A DNA stretch of 64,000 nt from Scytonema sp045865695 (GCF_045865695.1 NZ_BAACAP010000221.1:1-64000), one strand, 5' to 3'; positions 17,547 through 26,485 are shown, counted from the first letter of the stretch. Notes: generated by a model from the sequence alone, not told the origin. Numbers and translations are program-made.

Positions 17547-18311
17547 TCAATTGACCTCAATGGGTAAGATGAATTCAAGACCCGTTGGATGTAAACAAGT
17601 TCCATTTAAGTTAGCTTTACTAAAGTTGACTCTTCTGTCATTCAGATAACTTAGGTCATATATTCCTAATTTTTCAAAATCAGGTGCGCCAAACAACTTT
17701 GCATGGCTGAGGTTTGCGTGCGTAAGATTGGTATTGGTGAAATCGGCTCCTCTTAAATCAGCATAGCTAAGGTCGGCTCCAAAAAGATTGGCTCCCTTCA
17801 GATCGGCTGCACAAAGATCTGCCCCAGAAAGATTTGCTCCATAAAGGTTAGCATCGTTAAGCTCGGCAAATCGCAAACTTGCGTGATGGAGATTTGCATG
17901 ACTGAGATTAACTCCACTTAAACTTGCTCGAAATAAAAGACCGTGAAAAATGACGCATACCCCAAGATCTGCTCTTGCAAGGTTTGCTCCACTCAAATTA
18001 GCTCCATTAAACTCTACTGATGCTAAAAACAACCCATCACTAAGGTTTGCGTGACTTAAATTCGCTCCACTTAAATCTACAATACTAAAATCAACACCGC
18101 TTAAGTCTGCATGGTTAAAATTCGCGTTTCGTAGTTCGGCTTCGTAAATTTTAACTCCTTTGAGATTTGCATAACTGAAGTTTATACCATCTAAAATAGT
18201 CGAAAGTTCTATATTACATAGGTCTGGTTTAATTTCAGGATTTTTGTCCCTCCATTCATTCCAAGTTTGGACACCAGACGAAATTAAAGCTAACAATTCA
18301 CAACTTAGCAT
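17547..18311 (-). CDS. Pentapeptide repeat protein (254 aa)
   Basis: From about residue 38 to 235 the protein is an almost unbroken series of A(D/N)LXX pentapeptides (for example SGANLSHANL, YGANLSGADLCAADL). These fold as a right-handed quadrilateral beta-helix. A short helical N-terminus (LLALISSGVQTWNEWRDKNPEIKPDL) is a common cap in cyanobacterial members. Function is unknown; some relatives mimic DNA and bind gyrase, but nothing here points to that. No signal peptide or TM. ATG at 18311. Confidence 0.85.
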   Translation of the reverse strand: MLSCELLALISSGVQTWNEWRDKNPEIKPDLCNIELSTILDGINFSYANLKGVKIYEAELRNANFNHADLSGVDFSIVDLSGANLSHANLSDGLFLASVEFNGANLSGANLARADLGVCVIFHGLLFRASLSGVNLSHANLHHASLRFAELNDANLYGANLSGADLCAADLKGANLFGADLSYADLRGADFTNTNLTHANLSHAKLFGAPDFEKLGIYDLSYLNDRRVNFSKANLNGTCLHPTGLEFILPIEVN

Positions 18312-18474
18312 TACAAGTTTACGTTAAGCTTCTTTACAAAGAAAATATGAAGAATTCACTCCTTTTTGGTAGAATGCAAAAAAATCCTATTAACAATGAA
18401 TTAGCTTCAAGTCTTTTTGCTGTCATTTCAGTGTCAGAAGATGTTTTAAAAGTAGTAGCTGAGGTATCCAAAAT

Positions 18475-18795
18475 TTAATTTTGTTTTCCCCTCTGCTTCT
18501 GCACAACTAGTTGCACTGCTAATGCCAACAGCCCTATTGTTACTATGCCAAATACTCCAGTACCTAAAGCAGTGACACCTATAACCAAAGTACGCACTGC
18601 AGAAGCAATACTTGCTGCTAATTGACTATTTGATACAATGGGTTTCTTGGCATAGGTTGTTACTATGCCAACCATTAAAGAATACAATCCATAGGTTAAT
18701 GCCCCTGAAATCAAGGCTCCTATTATGCATCGTAAAGGACTTGTCGTGACTTGCGGTTGAGAATCAGTTGATTGCGAAATATTTTGGTCTGCCAT
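18475..18795 (-). CDS. DUF3082 membrane protein
   Basis: A 106-residue protein with two hydrophobic segments, about 24-50 (IIGALISGALTYGLYSLMVGIV) and 70-97 (VIGVTALGTGVFGIVTIGLLALAVQLVV). The N-terminal 22 residues are polar. Size, order of segments and the cyanobacterial context match DUF3082, a family confined to cyanobacteria and plastids with no known role. It lies 66 nt downstream of ispE on the same strand, and in many cyanobacteria a DUF3082 gene follows ispE, so a two-gene operon is likely. Confidence 0.8.
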   Translation of the reverse strand: MADQNISQSTDSQPQVTTSPLRCIIGALISGALTYGLYSLMVGIVTTYAKKPIVSNSQLAASIASAVRTLVIGVTALGTGVFGIVTIGLLALAVQLVVQKQRGKQN

Positions 18796-18861
18796 AATTT
18801 ATACTGTAACTAATTTGGATTTAGAAAGCCATATCTATACTTTGTTCTATTTAACTATCTA

Positions 18862-19812
18862 TTAACGATTAACCGTGAATTGTACTCCATGAGTAATGGT
18901 TTGAGTAACGAATAATTCTAAATCTTTGTCGGGAATGGTTTCTCGAATACGAGTTTTAACTTGTTCCGCTTGTTGTTGAGATTCACAAACCCCAAACACG
19001 CTCGGACCCGAACCAGACATCATTGTTCCTAAAACACCAGCAGATGCAAATGTCTCCCTTAGTTGCAAGACTTGCGGATATTCTGGTAATACGACACGTT
19101 CTAAATCGTTATGCAGCTTTTCGGCAATTTCTTTTCTATCTCCATTAACTATAGCTTTAACTATCGAACCAGAATGAACTGCTGCTGCACGAGCTGCTAA
19201 GCTTTCCGTATCTCTTAGATACGTATCTCCAAATTGCTGTCGATAGGTTTTGTATGCCCAAGCAGTGGAAACTTCTAGGCTGCGATATTTACCTAATACT
19301 ATATATATATTGTTTAAAGGATTAAGCGGTGAAAGTTGTTCGCCTCTTCCTGTTGCGATCGCTGTCCCACCTCCGACACAAAATGGTATATCTGAACCTA
19401 GTAAAGATCCTAGCTGCTCTAATTCTGTGCGAGTCAGACCTAAATCCCACAGCAAATCGATTCCTACCAATACAGCTGCTGCATTCGCCGAACCTCCTGC
19501 TAACCCTGCAGCTATAGGGATACGCTTGTTAATACTAATGTCCACGCCACCATATTTTGCGTATGCTTCGGGAAATTTTTCCGTCATTAATTCTGCAGCG
19601 CGGTATGCTAAATTACCTCTGTCTGTAGGTAATTCTGGTTGGTTGCAGCGAAGGCGGATGGTATCAATACTACCTGCTTCCAAATGAATCTCATCTGCTA
19701 GATCGATACTTTGAAGTATCATCACTAACTCGTGATACCCATCGGCGCGATCGCCAATAATTTCCAGATACAAGTTGATTTTGGCAGGGGCTGTTAAGGT
19801 ATAACTACGCAT
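18862..19812 (-). CDS. ispE: 4-diphosphocytidyl-2-C-methyl-D-erythritol kinase
   Basis: A 316-residue GHMP kinase that phosphorylates the 2-hydroxyl of CDP-methylerythritol in the MEP pathway to isoprenoids (carotenoids, phytol, quinones). Seen: N-terminal APAKINLYLEI with the catalytic-region lysine, the GHMP ATP loop PIAAGLAGGSANAAA (about residues 95-109), the SDIPFCVGGGTA stretch with the conserved Asp, and C-terminal GTMMSGSGPSVFG. ATG at 19812. Length is normal. The DUF3082 gene follows on the same strand. Confidence 0.95.
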   Translation of the reverse strand: MRSYTLTAPAKINLYLEIIGDRADGYHELVMILQSIDLADEIHLEAGSIDTIRLRCNQPELPTDRGNLAYRAAELMTEKFPEAYAKYGGVDISINKRIPIAAGLAGGSANAAAVLVGIDLLWDLGLTRTELEQLGSLLGSDIPFCVGGGTAIATGRGEQLSPLNPLNNIYIVLGKYRSLEVSTAWAYKTYRQQFGDTYLRDTESLAARAAAVHSGSIVKAIVNGDRKEIAEKLHNDLERVVLPEYPQVLQLRETFASAGVLGTMMSGSGPSVFGVCESQQQAEQVKTRIRETIPDKDLELFVTQTITHGVQFTVNR

Positions 19813-20054
19813 ACGTAAAGTTTATTGGCTATAAGTTATGAATCGATCTTCTACATCGGTTAATAACAACCTCATTATGTCAGGCTTTTACGTTTTCAGA
19901 CTAAATGCAAATCATTCTTGACACTACACAGTCTTTAGTTTTATTATTACAACTACCTTAAGGTTGAAAATGTTTAATCTTTCTGTTGGTAGTAGCGACT
20001 ACATCTCAAATTTACAAAATAAAAGTATTAGTAATTTGCTATCTTGGAAGATTC

Positions 20055-20282
20055 ATGACTCCTTACCTTTTTAAACTCCTAAAAGAAAACGAGAATATTT
20101 ATCAAGGAGAGTTACTTAAGTATGGTGTGGAACAGAAACTAGCAGCCTCAGCAGCTAAGATTCTAGCGTCGGAAAAACCAAATGAACTCCTTAGTTCGGA
20201 AGAGTTGCGAGTGATTACAGAAGCTTGCGAACACTGGTCAACACAGTATATATACTGTAATGGTGGCATAGGGAAAAATTGA
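20055..20282 (+). CDS. Small hypothetical protein (75 aa)
   Basis: ATG at 20055 is preceded by a ggaag ribosome site, which favours it over an upstream in-frame start at 19986. The product is helical and amphipathic: LFKLLKENENIYQGELLKYG, then VEQKLAASAAKILASEKP and LSSEELRVITEACEHW. No family recognised. The well-placed ribosome site and amino-acid composition support expression. It lies 130 nt before the beta-lactamase-fold gene, same strand. Confidence 0.55.
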   Translation: MTPYLFKLLKENENIYQGELLKYGVEQKLAASAAKILASEKPNELLSSEELRVITEACEHWSTQYIYCNGGIGKN

Positions 20283-20411
20283 CTAGGATTGCTCAAGTGT
20301 GAAGGTTTCACGAAAAAGCTATCGCGATCTTGACAATTGCACTTGTTTTTGTTTATGAATAAGAGGCAAAAATTTAAGTAGCGATCGCAACTAAAGCCTC
20401 CTAGCACACTA

Positions 20412-21461
20412 ATGAAACTACACTGGTTCGTATTAAGCGTTACATCTCTTGTATTGTTATCATCTCCAGCAAAAGCAAGTTTATTACAATCTACGTATAA
20501 CAACCAATCAAGAGCGATCGCCCAGAGTAAATCATCACAAAGTATTGCGGATAAAGAATTAACTAATTTACCGGAAATAGAATTTATTGCTCCAAAAGCT
20601 GAAAGTGATTTTGTAAATCCAAGCGATCGTGCTTCATTTGCCGAAATTGTTCCTTTAGGCAAAGAAATGTTACCACTTAATTCTCAAATTCGAGCTTTAA
20701 TGGGTCGCTATAGTTTTCTTCTCCCTGGAATATTTTTCTTAGATTTACAAACGGGCGATTATTTGAATATTAATGGCGACAAAGCGTTTCCTGCAGCTAG
20801 CACCATTAAATTCCCAATTTTGATAGCGTTATTTCAGGAAATAGAAGCAGGTAGAGTGAGCTTTGACGAATCTCTAGTCATGCGACGAGACTTAGTTGCA
20901 GGTGGTTCTGGAGATATGCAAGATAAATCTGTTGGTAGTCGATTTACCGTCTTGCAAACAGCGACAAAGATGATGACTATCAGTGATAACACTGCCACAA
21001 ATATGATTATTGACCGTTTAGGTGGTCAGGCTGTACTAAACCAGCGTTTTCACAATTGGGGATTGCAAAATACGACAATTCGCAATTTTTTAGCAGATGT
21101 TAACGGAACCAACACCACTAGTGCAAAAGACTTAGTGAAATTGTCCGCACTAGTCACCAACAATCAATTAATCAATAACACCAGTCGCGCTCAGGTTTTG
21201 GAGATGATGCGTCATTGCCACAACCAAAGTATGCTTCCATCTGGTTTAGGTGCGGGTGCTACTATTGCCCACAAAACTGGAACTCTAAGATTTGTACTTG
21301 GAGATGCAGGAATTATTCAGACACCAAGCGGAAAAATATACTTGGCAGGTATTTTAGTCAAAAGACCTAATCATGACTCCAGAGCAACAGAGTTCATTCG
21401 TCAGGTTTCCCGATTTGTGTATGACTACGAAAACCATTCACAAGTAACAAGTTTGCCATAA
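20412..21461 (+). CDS. Class A beta-lactamase-fold serine hydrolase
   Basis: A 349-residue exported protein. The signal peptide is about residues 1-22 (WFVLSVTSLVLLSSPAKA). The penicillin-binding fold motifs are S130-T-I-K133 (AASTIKFP), S191-D-N193 and K288-T-G290. The omega-loop Glu that deacylates the enzyme in true class A beta-lactamases (E166 in ABL numbering) is not visible: the matching region reads IRNFLADVNGTNTTSAKDL. So the protein may be a slow hydrolase or a peptidoglycan-binding relative rather than a resistance enzyme. Between signal and catalytic domain there is a disordered linker of about 70 residues. ATG at 20412. Confidence 0.85.
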   Translation: MKLHWFVLSVTSLVLLSSPAKASLLQSTYNNQSRAIAQSKSSQSIADKELTNLPEIEFIAPKAESDFVNPSDRASFAEIVPLGKEMLPLNSQIRALMGRYSFLLPGIFFLDLQTGDYLNINGDKAFPAASTIKFPILIALFQEIEAGRVSFDESLVMRRDLVAGGSGDMQDKSVGSRFTVLQTATKMMTISDNTATNMIIDRLGGQAVLNQRFHNWGLQNTTIRNFLADVNGTNTTSAKDLVKLSALVTNNQLINNTSRAQVLEMMRHCHNQSMLPSGLGAGATIAHKTGTLRFVLGDAGIIQTPSGKIYLAGILVKRPNHDSRATEFIRQVSRFVYDYENHSQVTSLP

Positions 21462-21529
21462 AAATACGTAACAAGTTTGCCATAAAAATACGTAATTCCA
21501 ATTCCCTCTTTTTAAGACTTTGAAAATTT

Positions 21530-21708
21530 CCCCCCTTTTTAAGGGGGGTTAGGGGGGATCGAAACCACAAGAAAGCACTTGAGAGACTCGTGTGTACACA
21601 TAGCCCCCCTTTTTAAGGGAGGTTGGGGGGATCGAAAGCACAAGAAAGCACTTGAGAGACTCGTGTGTACACATAGCCCCCCTTTTTAAGGGGGGTTGGG
21701 GGGATCGA
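21530..21708. repeat. Direct 73-bp repeats, left side of DUF559 gene
   Basis: Unit 1 (21530-21603) and unit 2 (21604-21676) are near-identical and begin with the hairpin ccccccttttt-aagggggg. They continue through a ggggggatcgaa box and end in tgtgtacacatag. A third, truncated unit (21677-21708) stops exactly at the ATG of the DUF559 gene. The opposite orientation is found on the other side of that gene. Confidence 0.9.
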
Positions 21709-22086
21709 ATGACTTACAACATCAGTACAACAGATTTTCACTTGCCCTACAACCCACAACTTATAGTCAGGGCTAAGGAACTTCGCAAAAATCCCACTCC
21801 TGCCGAAAAAAAGCTTTGGCAAGGATATCTGAAAACATTTCCATTTCGCGTATTGCGTCAGCGTCCGATAAATCGCTTTATAGTTGATTTTCACTGTGCT
21901 GCTCTGAAACTAGTAATTGAGGTGGATGGAGAAAGCCATTTTACAGAAGATGGTAGATTGTACGACTTGGAAAGGATACAGACTTTAGCAGAATATGAGT
22001 TGAAGGTGATTCGGTTTACGAATGAGCAGGTATTAATGGAATTTGATGGTGTGTGTCAGCAAATTGAGGAAGAAATCCCCTTTTAA
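21709..22086 (+). CDS. DUF559 endonuclease-domain protein
   Basis: A 125-residue protein of the DUF559 family, which has the Vsr/PD-(D/E)xK nuclease fold. Seen: RAKELRKNPTPAEKKLWQ, then FRVLRQRPINRFIVDFHC with the acidic residue on the first core strand, and LVIEVDGESHF with the second acidic group. Family members are single-domain proteins of this length. The biological role is not established. ATG at 21709 directly follows the ggggggatcga end of the repeat, so the repeat forms the 5' leader. The stop lies where the right-hand, inverted repeat array starts. The compact gene-plus-flanking-repeat layout looks like a mobile unit. Confidence 0.85.
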   Translation: MTYNISTTDFHLPYNPQLIVRAKELRKNPTPAEKKLWQGYLKTFPFRVLRQRPINRFIVDFHCAALKLVIEVDGESHFTEDGRLYDLERIQTLAEYELKVIRFTNEQVLMEFDGVCQQIEEEIPF

Positions 22087-22481
22087 AAAGGCTACGGTGC
22101 ACTCACAAGGTCTCTGAAAGTGAGTTCTTGCGGTTTCGATCCCCCCTAACCCCTCTTAAAAAGCTACGGTGTACACACAAGTCTCTGAAAGTGCATTCTT
22201 ACGATTTCGATCCCCCCTAACCCCCCTTAAAAAGGGGGGAATTGAAATCAAACTCTCCTGTTTTCAGGATGTTTCATATCTTTTTTAGAGATGTGTGTAC
22301 ACCGTAGCCTTAAAAAGGGGGGAAATTCTTAAAGTCCCCCTTGGGAAGGGGGATTTAGGGGGATCTCTAAAGATGTGTGTACACCGGCCTTAAAAAGAAG
22401 GGTTTTGTGTTGTTTTCGTGTGCGATATGTGGTTATCGATCCCCCCAACCCCCCTTAAAAAGGGGGGCTTTATGTTGTTTT
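22087..22481. repeat. Repeat array right of DUF559 gene, mostly inverted
   Basis: Units at about 22091-22162 and 22163-22240 are inverted copies of the left-hand repeat: ctacggtgtacac, a tctctgaaagtg core, then tttcgatcccccctaacccc and ttaaaaagg. Two further pieces near 22280-22340 and 22370-22400 (atgtgtgtacaccg, ccttaaaaag) run in the left-hand orientation. The last hairpin, near 22440-22467, sits 16 nt after the rsmA stop and could terminate rsmA. Confidence 0.85.
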
Positions 22482-22482
22482 C

Positions 22483-23319
22483 TTAATTCCCCGAATTGAG
22501 ATTTATTTTATTTGCTAATATAACCCATTGTTCGACGCTCAGTTCTTCTGCTCGAACTTGGGTATTGACATTTAATTCTTCTAGTAAGTTGGTTAATGCA
22601 TCGCGTTCCACAACAGATTGCAAATTATTTCGCAACATTTTTCGCTTTGCTCCAAAACCCAACTTTACTAGCATTTCTAACTGTCGTGCATCCAAGGCTT
22701 GTGGTTCAAATCTACGAGGAATCAAACGCACGACAGCTGAATCTACTTTCGGTGGTGGGTAAAATGCCCCAGATGGAACTGTACAAATGAACTGACACTC
22801 TGCTAAATACTGGACTCTGACAGTTAATGCTCCAAAAGCTTTTGAGCCTGCTTTTGCTGTCAGTCTTTCTGCAACTTCTTTTTGTACCAATAGCACAATT
22901 AAATCATAGGGTTGAGGATTTGGATTGGATATTGTACCTAGCAATTTCTCAATAATGAGACCTGTAATGTTGTAGGGAATGTTGGCAACAACTTTGTTTT
23001 GGTTTTGAAATGCCGGAGATGATTGAAGTAGGGGTCGTAAATCTAGTTCGAGAAAGTCCCCTTGTAGGAGTAGGAAATTTTCTTTGTTTCCAAGCTCCTT
23101 AACCAAGCGCTTGCACAAGTCACGATCGATTTCAACCGCTAACAAAGATTGTACTTCTGGTAAGAGGCGGCGGGTGAGAATACCTGTTCCCGGTCCAATT
23201 TCCAAAACGCGATCGCTATTTTGGAGTTGTGCAGCTCGAACGATTTCGTTGAGGGCTTTATCACTTTTTAGCCAATGCTGGGCAAAGGATTTACGCGGTG
23301 CTATCTTTTGAGAATTCAT
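22483..23319 (-). CDS. rsmA: 16S rRNA dimethyladenosine transferase
   Basis: A 278-residue KsgA-type enzyme that dimethylates two adjacent adenosines in the 3' hairpin of 16S rRNA during small-subunit maturation. Seen: SAM motif I VLEIGPGTGILT, acidic motif VEIDRDL, NIPYN in VVANIPYNITGLI (catalytic motif IV), and C-terminal helices (LGFGAKRKMLRNNL). ATG at 23319 gives the family's MNSQKIAPRKSFAQHWL start. The open frame extends further upstream into eda sequence only by chance. The stop is 16 nt beyond the repeat array. Confidence 0.95.
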   Translation of the reverse strand: MNSQKIAPRKSFAQHWLKSDKALNEIVRAAQLQNSDRVLEIGPGTGILTRRLLPEVQSLLAVEIDRDLCKRLVKELGNKENFLLLQGDFLELDLRPLLQSSPAFQNQNKVVANIPYNITGLIIEKLLGTISNPNPQPYDLIVLLVQKEVAERLTAKAGSKAFGALTVRVQYLAECQFICTVPSGAFYPPPKVDSAVVRLIPRRFEPQALDARQLEMLVKLGFGAKRKMLRNNLQSVVERDALTNLLEELNVNTQVRAEELSVEQWVILANKINLNSGN

Positions 23320-23455
23320 GATTTTGGGGATTGGGGATTGGCGATTGGCGATTGGGGAACTCGGGGCCCCCTCCTTGTTGAGGGGCAATGAGGAATGGGG
23401 ATTGTTTCTTACCCATTCCCCATTCCCCAGTCCCCATTCCCTATTCTCTGCATTA
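23320..23455. repeat. 'ggggattgg' repeat block between rsmA and eda
   Basis: A run of gattgggg/ggcgattgg units and their complements, with the 'gaactcggggccccctc' piece that is also tandemly duplicated at 31662-31756. It overlaps the 3' end of eda, supplying its last codons and stop. Confidence 0.85.
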
Positions 23456-24068
23456 AATTTTTTGCCTGTTGAGCAATCGCCTGCCAATTTCTTGCCTCTA
23501 CGAACTTTTTGGGAAATAATTGACTGCTTAAACCAACGGCGATCGCTCCTGCTTCTAAAAAGTCCATAGTATTTTCTAGAGTAATGCCACCTGTTGGAAT
23601 CAGGGGAATATGACCCAAAGGACCTCGCAAACTTTTTATATATTGAACGCCTCCGAGTGCTTCTACGGGAAATACTTTGACACAACTTGCACCACTCGCC
23701 CAAGCGGTGACTATTTCTGTAGGAGAAAGCGCTCCCGGTACGATTGGGACATCAATAGCAACAGCTGCTTGAATCATAGCTAAGTCCACATGAGGAGTAA
23801 ACAGAAATTGCGCTCCTGCTGCAATAGCCTCTTGCATCTGCTTAAAATTCAATAATGTACCAGTGCCAATAATGCAATTAGGTAATTCTACTCGCAATTT
23901 ACCAATGAGATCGGCAGCACGATGACTATTCCAAGTGATTTCAATTAACTTAACTCCCTCAGATGATACTGCCAAAGCCATTTGGTAACCCAACGATATT
24001 TCTGGAGCGCGGATGACTGCGATCGCTTTATGTTCTTTTAGTTGGGATAGCCAAAGTTGATTAGACAT
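23409..24068 (-). CDS. eda: KDPG/KHG aldolase (bifunctional 4-hydroxy-2-oxoglutarate aldolase)
   Basis: A 219-residue class I aldolase that splits 2-keto-3-deoxy-6-phosphogluconate into pyruvate and glyceraldehyde 3-phosphate, completing the Entner-Doudoroff route. Seen: IEITWNS with the catalytic-base Glu, IIGTGTLL, FLFTPHVD, VPIVPGALSPTE, and the Schiff-base lysine in CVKVFPVEALGG, then IPTGGITLEN. The family part ends near NLMQR. The final IGNGDWGMGNG is translated interspersed repeat. ATG at 24068. It reads toward rsmA and may be co-transcribed with it. Confidence 0.93.
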   Translation of the reverse strand: MSNQLWLSQLKEHKAIAVIRAPEISLGYQMALAVSSEGVKLIEITWNSHRAADLIGKLRVELPNCIIGTGTLLNFKQMQEAIAAGAQFLFTPHVDLAMIQAAVAIDVPIVPGALSPTEIVTAWASGASCVKVFPVEALGGVQYIKSLRGPLGHIPLIPTGGITLENTMDFLEAGAIAVGLSSQLFPKKFVEARNWQAIAQQAKNLMQRIGNGDWGMGNG

Positions 24069-24367
24069 TTTTTGCTAATTTTAGATTAATGTTAACTACA
24101 ATTAGTATTACTTATGTTATAAAAATTAATATTTTTTCTTTCTATAGACTGATGTGTTCTTGCTTGTTAGAAAGCTAGCATAACACTTTTTTCTTGGCTT
24201 GAAAACAAATATTGAGAACTAAAAAATATTTAACGCTAGCTTCTGAGAAATTCATAACCTTTGACTAATAAATAATCCATTAAATTAAGTCGTCAGCAAG
24301 AGGGAATTTTTTCTCTCCGATTCTACTCTAATATTTAGACGTTCTTAGTAGTGCAATCAAAACTATT
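24069..24367. other. AT-rich divergent promoter region
   Basis: About 300 bp between eda and the first PRC-barrel gene, read in opposite directions. Long A/T runs (for example around 24120-24140) are present, but I see no recognisable operator. It should carry both promoters. Confidence 0.5.
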
Positions 24368-25210
24368 ATGCCTCTTTACAAAATTGCAAACTTCGATCCA
24401 AATTACAGAGAAACTTTTGGTGGCGATGATGTTAAAGCTCTAGATCTCTATACCAAAGGTGGGACAAAAGTTGGTTCTGTTGATGATGTGTTGGTAGATC
24501 CTGAAGGTCGTTTTCGTTATCTCGTCATCGATAGCACATACAATTCCTCTAGTAAAAAGATTTTATTACCAATTGGTCTTGCTCATATTGACTACAATGC
24601 TAAACGAGTTGTTGTAGACGGACTGAGCAAAGAGCAAGTACAAAGTTTACCTGAATATAGAGAAGATTTGACGGTTGATTACGATTACGAAGAACAGGTA
24701 CGTAAGGCTTATCGTCCTCTATCTAGTAGTACAACCCACCATCGCGATACATACAATTACCAACAAGACTCTACTTTGTACAACCTGAACAACCAAAATC
24801 AAGAAACATTCAGATTGTATGAAGAACGATTAATTGCTAACAAAAACCGCATTAAAACCGGAGAAGTTGCAGTTGGCAAACATATTGAAACTGAAACAGC
24901 AAGAGTCTCAGTACCAATTGAAAAAGAGCGTGTTGTGATTGAGCGAGTCAGTCCTACAGATGCAGGAATAGCAGTAAATCCTAGCGATTTACAGTTCCAG
25001 GAAGGAGAAGTTGCACGTATAGAAGTATACGAAGAAACACCAGATATTCATAAAGAAGCTTTTGTACGCGAAGAAGTTCGAGTCAGAAAAGTTGTAGACA
25101 AAGATACTGTTGAAGCTCAAGAAACCATTCGTCGCGAAGAATTAGATATTCGGACTGAGGGAGATTTGTTAACCAATAATTCCGATATCAATACAAGCGA
25201 TCGAATTTAA
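24368..25210 (+). CDS. PRC-barrel and DUF2382 stress-type protein
   Basis: A 280-residue protein. Residues about 1-100 form a PRC-barrel (NFDPNYRETFGGDDVKALDLY, DVLVDPEGRFRYLVID). About 150-270 is a DUF2382 domain (LRLYEERLIANKNRIKTGE, HIETETARVSVPIEKERV, EEVRVRKVVDKDTVEAQET). This architecture is common in cyanobacteria, Deinococcus and actinobacteria, and is linked by expression to desiccation and general stress; the mechanism is unknown. No signal peptide or TM. It is a close paralogue of the next gene (25395-26357), and both begin MPLYKxxxFDPxY. Start ATG at 24368. Confidence 0.85.
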   Translation: MPLYKIANFDPNYRETFGGDDVKALDLYTKGGTKVGSVDDVLVDPEGRFRYLVIDSTYNSSSKKILLPIGLAHIDYNAKRVVVDGLSKEQVQSLPEYREDLTVDYDYEEQVRKAYRPLSSSTTHHRDTYNYQQDSTLYNLNNQNQETFRLYEERLIANKNRIKTGEVAVGKHIETETARVSVPIEKERVVIERVSPTDAGIAVNPSDLQFQEGEVARIEVYEETPDIHKEAFVREEVRVRKVVDKDTVEAQETIRREELDIRTEGDLLTNNSDINTSDRI

Positions 25211-25394
25211 GGGTTAGTTGTTAGTGGATAGTTGTTAGTTGTTAGTTGTTAATAGTAATACACAATATCTACTACTAATAAATAACTACTATCTACTAAT
25301 TTAAAAAAGAATTCACTCGTAAGAGAGATGGCTCATAAAAACTCTTTTTCTAAGATAATTAACAAGAGACGGAAATAGTTGGAGGGTAACGAAT

Positions 25395-26357
25395 ATGCCT
25401 CTTTATAAAGTATCTGATTTCGATCCAGACTACAAAGACACATTTGGCGGCGACGATATCAAAGGAATGGGGGTTTACGAAGAAGGAAGCGACCAAAAGA
25501 TTGGTACAGTTAGCGATGTTTTAGTTGATGATGAAGGTCGTTTTCGCTATTTTGTAGTTGACTTAGGTTTTTGGATTTTTGGTAAGAAAGTATTACTTCC
25601 TATTGGTCGCGCTCGCATTGATTACAATACAACTCGCGTATATGCAGTTGGGATGACTAGAGAGCAAGCTGATAATTTACCAGAGTTCAACGAACGCGAC
25701 ACTGTTGATTATGATTATGAAGAGCGCGTTCGGAACGTTTATCGAAATCCTGTAGGTACTAACAGAGCTGTAGAAGCATCTGCTCCTCTGGAAACATCTA
25801 CTCCTTTAGAAGCATCTGCTCCTCTAGACGCTAATTATGCGGCTGCATCCGCTGCAAATCAAGCTGCATCTACAATTAATCAGCCTGTAACTACACCTAG
25901 CATCCCCAAATACGATCGCGATACATACCGTTATGACTCTGAGCCATCTTTGTTTGGGATAAATGACCGCGATCATCAAACTCTGAGACTGTACGAAGAG
26001 CGATTAGTTGCAAATAAGAAACGCATCAAGGCTGGTGAAGTTACAATTGGAAAGCATATTGAAACTGAAACAGCAAGAGTTGCAGTTCCAATTGAGAAAG
26101 AGAGAGTTGTTGTTGAGCGAGTTACGCCAACAGATGCAGGTAGACCAGTTGCTCCTGGCGAAGCTAATTTCCGCGAAGGCGAAGTTGCTCGTCTGGAAAT
26201 CTATGAAGAAACTCCTGACATTCGCAAAGAAGCTGTTGTACGCGAAGAAGTTCGAGTTAAAAAAGTTGTAGACAAGGACACTGTGGAACAACAAGAAACG
26301 GTTCGTCGTGAAGAATTAGATGTTAATGCTCCTGGTCTTCCAATTGATGAGCGTTAA
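25395..26357 (+). CDS. PRC-barrel and DUF2382 stress-type protein, paralogue
   Basis: A 320-residue tandem paralogue of the preceding gene, with a clear GGAGG ribosome site before ATG at 25395. PRC-barrel at about 1-100, DUF2382 at about 200-310. Between them is a longer low-complexity linker rich in Ala/Ser/Pro (ETSTPLEASAPLDANYAAAS) that contains a short internal duplication. The downstream hairpin at 26373-26394 and the one at 26400-26431 may end transcription. Role as for its neighbour: probable stress protein, biochemical activity unknown. Confidence 0.85.
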   Translation: MPLYKVSDFDPDYKDTFGGDDIKGMGVYEEGSDQKIGTVSDVLVDDEGRFRYFVVDLGFWIFGKKVLLPIGRARIDYNTTRVYAVGMTREQADNLPEFNERDTVDYDYEERVRNVYRNPVGTNRAVEASAPLETSTPLEASAPLDANYAAASAANQAASTINQPVTTPSIPKYDRDTYRYDSEPSLFGINDRDHQTLRLYEERLVANKKRIKAGEVTIGKHIETETARVAVPIEKERVVVERVTPTDAGRPVAPGEANFREGEVARLEIYEETPDIRKEAVVREEVRVKKVVDKDTVEQQETVRREELDVNAPGLPIDER

Positions 26358-26399
26358 TTGTCTCTATTTTTCCTTCTAGTCTCTCCACTAGAAGAGTTA

Positions 26400-26431
26400 G
26401 ATCCCTGATTTCTTTAAAGAAGTCGGGGATC
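26400..26431. terminator. Hairpin of 'gatcccc..tttaaa' family
   Basis: The palindrome gatccctgatttcttt / aaagaagtcggggatc lies 42 nt after the second PRC-barrel gene. A near-identical palindrome is at 30197-30227, so this is an interspersed repeat that may serve as a terminator. No T-tract follows. Confidence 0.5.
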
Positions 26432-26485
26432 TTAAAGGGTCTTAAAGCTTGTTCAAGTAATCAATTCTTAATAAAGTTAATAAGA

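Noticed and set aside
20102..20662. 186-residue open frame on the - strand
   Set aside because: Antisense to the small gene and the beta-lactamase-fold gene, both of which have clear domain or ribosome-site support.
21613..21894. 93-residue - frame at the DUF559 gene
   Set aside because: Made of repeat sequence and the reverse of the DUF559 gene.
22483..23703. Longer RsmA starting at 23703
   Set aside because: The extra 128 residues are eda antisense-free frame and repeat sequence; the family start is ATG at 23319.
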